NCBI RefSeq assembly: GCF_019417665.1
Contig: NZ_DXUU01000049.1
Span: 1-19,400 of the forward strand
DNA length: 19,400 nt
Origin: Ruminococcus sp.
GTDB lineage: Bacteria; Bacillota; Clostridia; Oscillospirales; Ruminococcaceae
Reading direction: 5' to 3'
The notes under the pieces were generated by a model. The model did not search any database. It saw only the letters and a list, made by a program, of their open reading frames with translations, and was not told the origin of the DNA. Position 1 is the first letter of the stretch. Each line of letters begins with the position of its first letter. Positions 15,429-19,400 of the stretch are shown here, piece by piece. A program made the position numbers and the translations under genes.

Positions 15429-15453
15429 AAGATGCCGCACCGAGCAGCATCTT
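15429..15453 (-). terminator. rho-independent terminator of the GH43-galT operon
   Basis: On the minus strand AAGATGCTGC pairs with GCGGCATCTT (10 pairs, one wobble) over a 5-nt loop, followed by TTT. It lies 74 nt past the galT stop. Confidence 0.75.
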
Positions 15454-15466
15454 ATAAACAATATTT

Positions 15467-15485
15467 CTAGAGCATGTTCACATAA
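15467..15485 (+). repeat. dispersed 19-bp repeat, copy C
   Basis: CTAGAGCATGTTCACATAA, between the galT stop and its terminator. It shares TGTTCACATAA exactly with copy A. Confidence 0.4.
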
Positions 15486-15526
15486 TACATGTGTGCAAAT
15501 TTTCGAGCAGAATTTTTATCGCAGCT

Positions 15527-17032
15527 TTATTCAGCCTTTTGTTTAAGGATATCCACAAATCGTGCGAAATGCTGTTTTCCGTTTTCATCTCGTTTAAAAA
15601 CGCTGGCATCCAAGAGGACCTTCTCAAAAACAGCGCCGATCTCCTTTCGGATAATCTCGCCAGCAATCTGTTCATTTGCATCAGGATAACACTCTTTCAA
15701 CGTTGCGATCCACTCTGCATGACAAGCGATAGGGTCATCTTTCTGAAATTGCATATCTGTATAAAGTGCCTTTTCCAGAAGAGGCAGTTCTGTAGCAAGA
15801 CGTGCCGGAAGAACTGCAAGTCCCATAACCTCGATCAATCCGATGTTTTCTTTTTTAATGTGGTGCAGAGTTGGATTCGGATGGAATACGCCTAGTGGTC
15901 TGTCCGTTGTTACCAAATTGTTCCGAAGCACCAGGTCACATTCATACAGTCTGCCGTGCATTCTGGCAATAGGGGTGATGGTATTATGGGGCGTGCCGTC
16001 AGTTTCGGCGAAGATCCCGGCTTCGGGATCACTGTATTGACGCCATGCCATCAGGATGCGATTACATGCCCTCGCTAATGCAGTGCGATTTTCACTTTGC
16101 AGACGGATGACAGACATAGGCCATTTGACGATGCCGGCCTGAACTTCCGGGAAATCCGGCAGCAAAAATGACTTTTCCACTGAGGCTTTTTCCATGGCAA
16201 AAGTGTAATGTCCGCCCTGGAAATGCTCATGGCTGAGGATGGAACCACCGACGATGGGAAGATCTGCGTTGGAACCGATAAAGTAATGAGGCAAAAGATC
16301 CAGAACATCAAAGAGCTTTTCAAATACCGCTGCATCGATCTTCATAGGAATATGCTTCTGGTTAAATACAATGCAATGTTCATTATAATAACCGTAAGGT
16401 GAATATTGCAATGCCCAAGCTTCGCCGTTCACTTGAATGGGGATGGGGCGAAGATTTTGTCTCGCAGGATGAGTCTGAGTACCGGCAAATCCTGTGTTTT
16501 CCATACAGAGCTGACACGCCGGATACGCTGTCTTTGGCTGATTTCTGGCAGCGGCAATATCCCGTGGGTCTTTTTCCGGTTTGGAACGGTTGATGGTGAT
16601 ATCCAGCGTGCCATATTCACATGTATATGTCCAGCGGATATCTCTGGAAATTCTACCGGCACGAACATAGTTTGTATCTTGACTGTATTTGTAATACCAG
16701 TTTGTTGCAGCTTCGGGGCTGTTCTGGTAAGCCGAGGAAAACCGGCGGATAACATCGTGTGGCATGGCTGTAAAAAGTCCCATGATCCTGGTATCAAACA
16801 GATCTTTTGCGGCATTTGTTTCAGCGATAATACCCTGCTCGCAGGCATAAGTGACCAGTTCATCCAGGATTTCGTCCAAAGATCGGTTTGCGGCAGATAC
16901 AGATGATTCTTCCCATGCGGAAAGATGAAGCAGATCCATAAGCTGATTACGTATATAGATACTATCGTCCTTGGTCAGAAGTTCCTCCTGAATGCCATAT
17001 TCGATCAGTTCCTGTATTGTTTTACAAATCAC
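15527..17032 (-). CDS. galT: UDP-glucose--hexose-1-phosphate uridylyltransferase, class II
   Basis: A 501-residue Leloir-pathway enzyme (EC 2.7.7.12): it swaps UMP between UDP-glucose and galactose-1-phosphate, giving UDP-galactose and glucose-1-phosphate. Length and motifs fit the Firmicutes class II form: PACQLCMEN (171-179), YYNEHCIVF, GGSILSHEHFQGG (262-274, with HEH 268-270 at the uridylylation site) and KENIGLIEVMGLAVLPARL near the C-terminus. The start is a GTG at 17032 with GGGAGGA 6 nt ahead; no better ATG is present. It follows the GH43 gene by 27 nt in the same transcript. galK and galE are not in the window, so the rest of the pathway must be elsewhere. A promoter was not seen between the two genes. 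Confidence 0.95.
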   Translation of the reverse strand: MICKTIQELIEYGIQEELLTKDDSIYIRNQLMDLLHLSAWEESSVSAANRSLDEILDELVTYACEQGIIAETNAAKDLFDTRIMGLFTAMPHDVIRRFSSAYQNSPEAATNWYYKYSQDTNYVRAGRISRDIRWTYTCEYGTLDITINRSKPEKDPRDIAAARNQPKTAYPACQLCMENTGFAGTQTHPARQNLRPIPIQVNGEAWALQYSPYGYYNEHCIVFNQKHIPMKIDAAVFEKLFDVLDLLPHYFIGSNADLPIVGGSILSHEHFQGGHYTFAMEKASVEKSFLLPDFPEVQAGIVKWPMSVIRLQSENRTALARACNRILMAWRQYSDPEAGIFAETDGTPHNTITPIARMHGRLYECDLVLRNNLVTTDRPLGVFHPNPTLHHIKKENIGLIEVMGLAVLPARLATELPLLEKALYTDMQFQKDDPIACHAEWIATLKECYPDANEQIAGEIIRKEIGAVFEKVLLDASVFKRDENGKQHFARFVDILKQKAE

Positions 17033-17059
17033 GTATATTCCTCCCCAATCCTTTTTGCA

Positions 17060-18541
17060 TTATGCAAACTGAATTTCTTTCACCGCGATCTGACCAGTGC
17101 CGGAATAAATGAGGTAAAGCGGATATACACCATCACTAATACTCAAAGATGCTGTGCTTGTGGTCCATGTTTCCGAGGGCATTACTGGAATTTCCGCAAT
17201 AACATTACCGCCTATGGCATTATAGGCAGTCAGTGTGCCAGTTCCAGTGCCTTTCAACTGTACACCGAGACTTTTTGCGCCTGAAAAGCTGAAATATTTG
17301 TATCCCAACATAGTACCTGACTGGATCTCAGCGATAAACCGATCTTCGCCGCAGTGAGTTACATTGGGAAAGCTGTCCGTATAAATTTTGTTGGAACCGT
17401 GGGGCATGTGTCCATTGGTGATATTGCAGGCAATGACTGCAGGATAGGTGCCCTCTGCCTTGAGCGGTCCATCGTTCAAACCACAGGAGGTGATCTCTAC
17501 CTGCGCAATGGAACCGTCTGGCTGGATGGCGATCTTTTCTGCACATGCTTGTCGGCTATAATCAGATTTATGGGTCAGACGATGGTAGAATACATACCAT
17601 TGCCCGTTGATCTTTTCGATGCTGCCATGGGTTGTACCTGTCATATTCAGGCGATCCTTTTCCTCTCTGCCCTCATATCCCACATCACCGTTGGAGACAA
17701 TGGTGCCGCCGAAGGTAAAGTCACGGTCAGGATATTTGCTGGTGGCATAGCATAGCTCATGATTTTTCCAGGAAGAATAGATAAAATAGTAGGTATCCCC
17801 TACTTTGCGGATAGAGCTTGCTTCAAAAAAAGGATGCTCTTCAAAACTTGTCCCCCTTGTTTTATATGGAATAATATGCTTCGGCGCTTCCCGTACAGTG
17901 AGCATGTCATCTTCTACGACTACCATACATGGTCCCATGACGCTTTCCGGTGTGTTCAGGATTTCTTCCCTGGTTTTGTGGAATTGCTTTACCTCGTCCT
18001 GGATCAGTACCTCATTCGTACGGAAATCCGGGGCTTCTTCGTGAGGAAACTGTGTGCCGTAATAAATGCGGATCGTACCGTTATCGTTGATGACGCCGGG
18101 ATCAAAACAGATGTATTTCAGCATAGGGCTGCCGTCTGGCCAGTGGACAAAGCCAAGATACCGATATGCGCCTGCTGGTGTATCACTGACCGCTACGCTG
18201 ATGGGACCATAATAGCCGCCTACGCCATCCCTGCCGGACATACAATAATAAAGGTAGTATCTTCCATCATTTCCTCTGACAACATCTGGCGCATACATAT
18301 ATTTCCGGGCAGTGGGATATGCCGGATCCTGATCAGCACGGTAAATGGTTCCCTCACAGCGCCAATTGGAAAGATCATCGATGGGTGCAGAATAGACAGT
18401 ATAATCCTGCATACAGAAAGTTTCGCCGCCCTCTTTATCATGAGAGCCATAGAGATATATCCTGTCCCCGAATACATGAGGCTCTCCGTCAGGGATACAT
18501 TCATAAATCGGAAGAAATGGATTATAAACCTGCTTTTTCAT
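17060..18541 (-). CDS. family 43 glycoside hydrolase, intracellular
   Basis: A 493-residue five-bladed beta-propeller enzyme. Family 43 members act on arabinosides, xylosides or galactosides. Candidate catalytic residues are Asp18 in IPDGEPHVFGDRIYLYGSHD, Asp147 in CFDPGV and Glu240 in HPFFEASSIRK; MYAPDVV (82-88) and RYYLYYC mark the second blade. Residues ~365-493 form a separate beta-rich domain resembling CBM6-like modules, ending VKEIQFA. There is no signal peptide, so it probably works on imported oligosaccharides. I chose the ATG at 18541 (MKKQVYNPFLP), 10 nt after AAAGGA; the TTG three codons earlier is only 1 nt from the ribosome site. Being ahead of galT hints at a galactose-containing substrate, but sequence alone does not fix specificity. 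Confidence 0.9.
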   Translation of the reverse strand: MKKQVYNPFLPIYECIPDGEPHVFGDRIYLYGSHDKEGGETFCMQDYTVYSAPIDDLSNWRCEGTIYRADQDPAYPTARKYMYAPDVVRGNDGRYYLYYCMSGRDGVGGYYGPISVAVSDTPAGAYRYLGFVHWPDGSPMLKYICFDPGVINDNGTIRIYYGTQFPHEEAPDFRTNEVLIQDEVKQFHKTREEILNTPESVMGPCMVVVEDDMLTVREAPKHIIPYKTRGTSFEEHPFFEASSIRKVGDTYYFIYSSWKNHELCYATSKYPDRDFTFGGTIVSNGDVGYEGREEKDRLNMTGTTHGSIEKINGQWYVFYHRLTHKSDYSRQACAEKIAIQPDGSIAQVEITSCGLNDGPLKAEGTYPAVIACNITNGHMPHGSNKIYTDSFPNVTHCGEDRFIAEIQSGTMLGYKYFSFSGAKSLGVQLKGTGTGTLTAYNAIGGNVIAEIPVMPSETWTTSTASLSISDGVYPLYLIYSGTGQIAVKEIQFA

Positions 18542-18557
18542 AGCTGCCAAGTCCTTT

Positions 18558-18587
18558 CAGTTTGAAAAACTGCATATCTGATGCAGT
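18558..18587. promoter_or_regulatory. two mutually exclusive hairpins in the GH43 leader
   Basis: ACTGCAT/ATGCAGT (18569-18575 with 18581-18587) and CAGTTT/AAACTG (18558-18563 with 18567-18572) share the same CTG bases, so only one can form. The second abuts the ribosome site (18551-18557). Either an operator or a small translational switch. Confidence 0.3.
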
Positions 18588-18607
18588 AAATTATCAATGA
18601 TACCCTT

Positions 18608-18636
18608 ATTATAGTAGATTTATTTGCCCCTGTCAA
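18608..18636 (-). promoter_or_regulatory. consensus sigma-A promoter of the GH43-galT operon
   Basis: TTGACA (18636-18631), exactly 17 bp, TATAAT (18613-18608): a full consensus match. The leader is about 60 nt. Confidence 0.85.
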
Positions 18637-18746
18637 TAGAATTTTTATACAGTGTTTATGGCATAAGTTTTTGTTCTCCAATCAGAATAAACAACCTCTG
18701 ACAAAACCGGGACTTTTTCCATAAACACCTGAATCGCCCAATGTGA

Positions 18747-18765
18747 GTTGGTGAACACATTCTAA
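18747..18765 (-). repeat. dispersed 19-bp repeat, copy D
   Basis: On the minus strand TTAGAATGTGTTCACCAAC, matching the first 15 bases of copy A with one difference. It lies between the broken sigma gene and the GH43 promoter. Confidence 0.35.
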
Positions 18766-18821
18766 TATATGCCACCTTTATTTGCATATTTCAATTGCAT
18801 TATATTGAAAAAACATAATAT

Positions 18822-19382
18822 TTACAACTGCCAAAGCATTTTAATTTCTTGTTTGTATTTTAGTTTTCGGAGTGCTTTATCCTCAATGCTTCTTATCCGC
18901 TCTTTATCAATATAATACATATCAGCTATTTCCTTCACAGTATACCGCCCCTGTGAGCCTAATCCATATTTTAATTGAATAATTTCCTTTTCCCTTTCCG
19001 TAAGGCTTTTAATGGCATTTTCAAGAATTTTTCTTGCCTGAGCATTATAAACACGTTCAATCAAATATTTTTCTCCGTCATAGCCAATATATTCATTGTT
19101 TTTGCAATATTCTTCATAAGACATAGGAGTTTCTGTATAAAAAAGCGCCAATTGCACTTCTTTCAGATTAAACATTGTTACCTCGCTTATTTTTCTCGAC
19201 ATAGAGTAATATGATTCCGAACTGTATTTTTCCTTTTCGGCTTTTATTATCTGTACGATTTTGGAAAACTGCATAGACAAAGGAATATAACTGTTGTTCT
19301 GACGGATATATGCGTTAATACCTTGCCGAATACCCGATATGACATAACTAGTGTACCGACACGATGATATATGAACTAAAAA
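18822..19382 (-). pseudogene. broken sigma-70-family factor, regions 2.4 to 4 remain
   Basis: The frame ending at 18822 encodes the back half of a primary-type sigma factor. Region 4 is clear: LTEREKEIIQLKYGLG, then the -35-reading helix-turn-helix VKEIADMYYIDKERIRSIED and KALRKLK. Usable starts exist only at 19280 (TTG) or 19274 (ATG), yet homology continues upstream without a start: RYTSYV then GIRQGINAYIRQNN (about 19300-19358), the expected region 2.4/3.0. An in-frame TGA at 19383 ends the frame. A short SFDAYD, plausible for region 2.3, appears in a different frame at 19382-19399. So the gene is 5' truncated or frameshifted. The DNA is clearly more AT-rich than the neighbouring operons, suggesting foreign origin. 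A residual 150-residue protein could still be made, but would lack core-binding region 2. Confidence 0.65.
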
Positions 19383-19400
19383 TCATACGCATCAAAGCTC

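Overview
The window looks like a chromosomal segment of a low- to mid-GC, Gram-positive, fibre-degrading gut or rumen bacterium of the Ruminococcus / Oscillospiraceae type. The main reasons are two secreted proteins ending in type I dockerins (one a GH9-CBM3 cellulase with a Thr-rich linker), an alpha/beta-type small acid-soluble spore protein (SASP), a Firmicutes-type class II galT, and near-consensus TTGACA-17-TATAAT promoters. The species assignment is inference only. Every protein gene lies on the minus strand except the SASP gene.

Layout from left to right. 1-993: an ArsR-type repressor with a self-operator, then a decayed stretch holding the N-terminal stub of a tocopherol-cyclase-like gene and an orphan divergent promoter. 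994-3963: a secreted 989-residue dockerin protein with DUF4874/DUF4832-like domains. 3964-4936: intergenic DNA with a strong promoter for that gene, a 59-residue SASP gene (4544-4723, +) preceded by a long-stem leader hairpin, a bidirectional terminator, and copies of a short dispersed repeat. 4937-9946: a response regulator / histidine kinase pair followed by an ABC ATPase and an FtsX/MacB-type permease. A TTAAG direct repeat with an 11-bp period sits just before the transporter genes and is a candidate binding site for the regulator. 10057-15295: a probable operon read from a strong promoter at 15379: GH9 cellulase, GtrA-family membrane protein, beta-CASP metallo-hydrolase, nitroreductase. 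It is closed by a hairpin at 9988-10027. 15527-18541: a two-gene operon, intracellular GH43 then class II galT, with its own promoter and terminator. 18822-19400: an AT-rich, broken sigma-70-family gene.

How the parts fit together. The GH9 enzyme and the DUF4832 protein would be exported and docked on cohesin scaffolds to attack plant polysaccharide. The GH43-GalT pair would process imported oligosaccharides or galactose in the cytoplasm. The two-component/ABC block is a typical sense-and-export module for envelope stress or antimicrobial peptides. The SASP shows the lineage has, or recently had, spore-type DNA protection. I do not see a clear new multi-gene system. The most interesting signals are the SASP leader hairpin, the CiaR-like repeat before the ABC genes, the mosaic DUF4832-dockerin protein, the dispersed 19-bp repeat, and two gene wrecks (tocopherol-cyclase-like and sigma factor).
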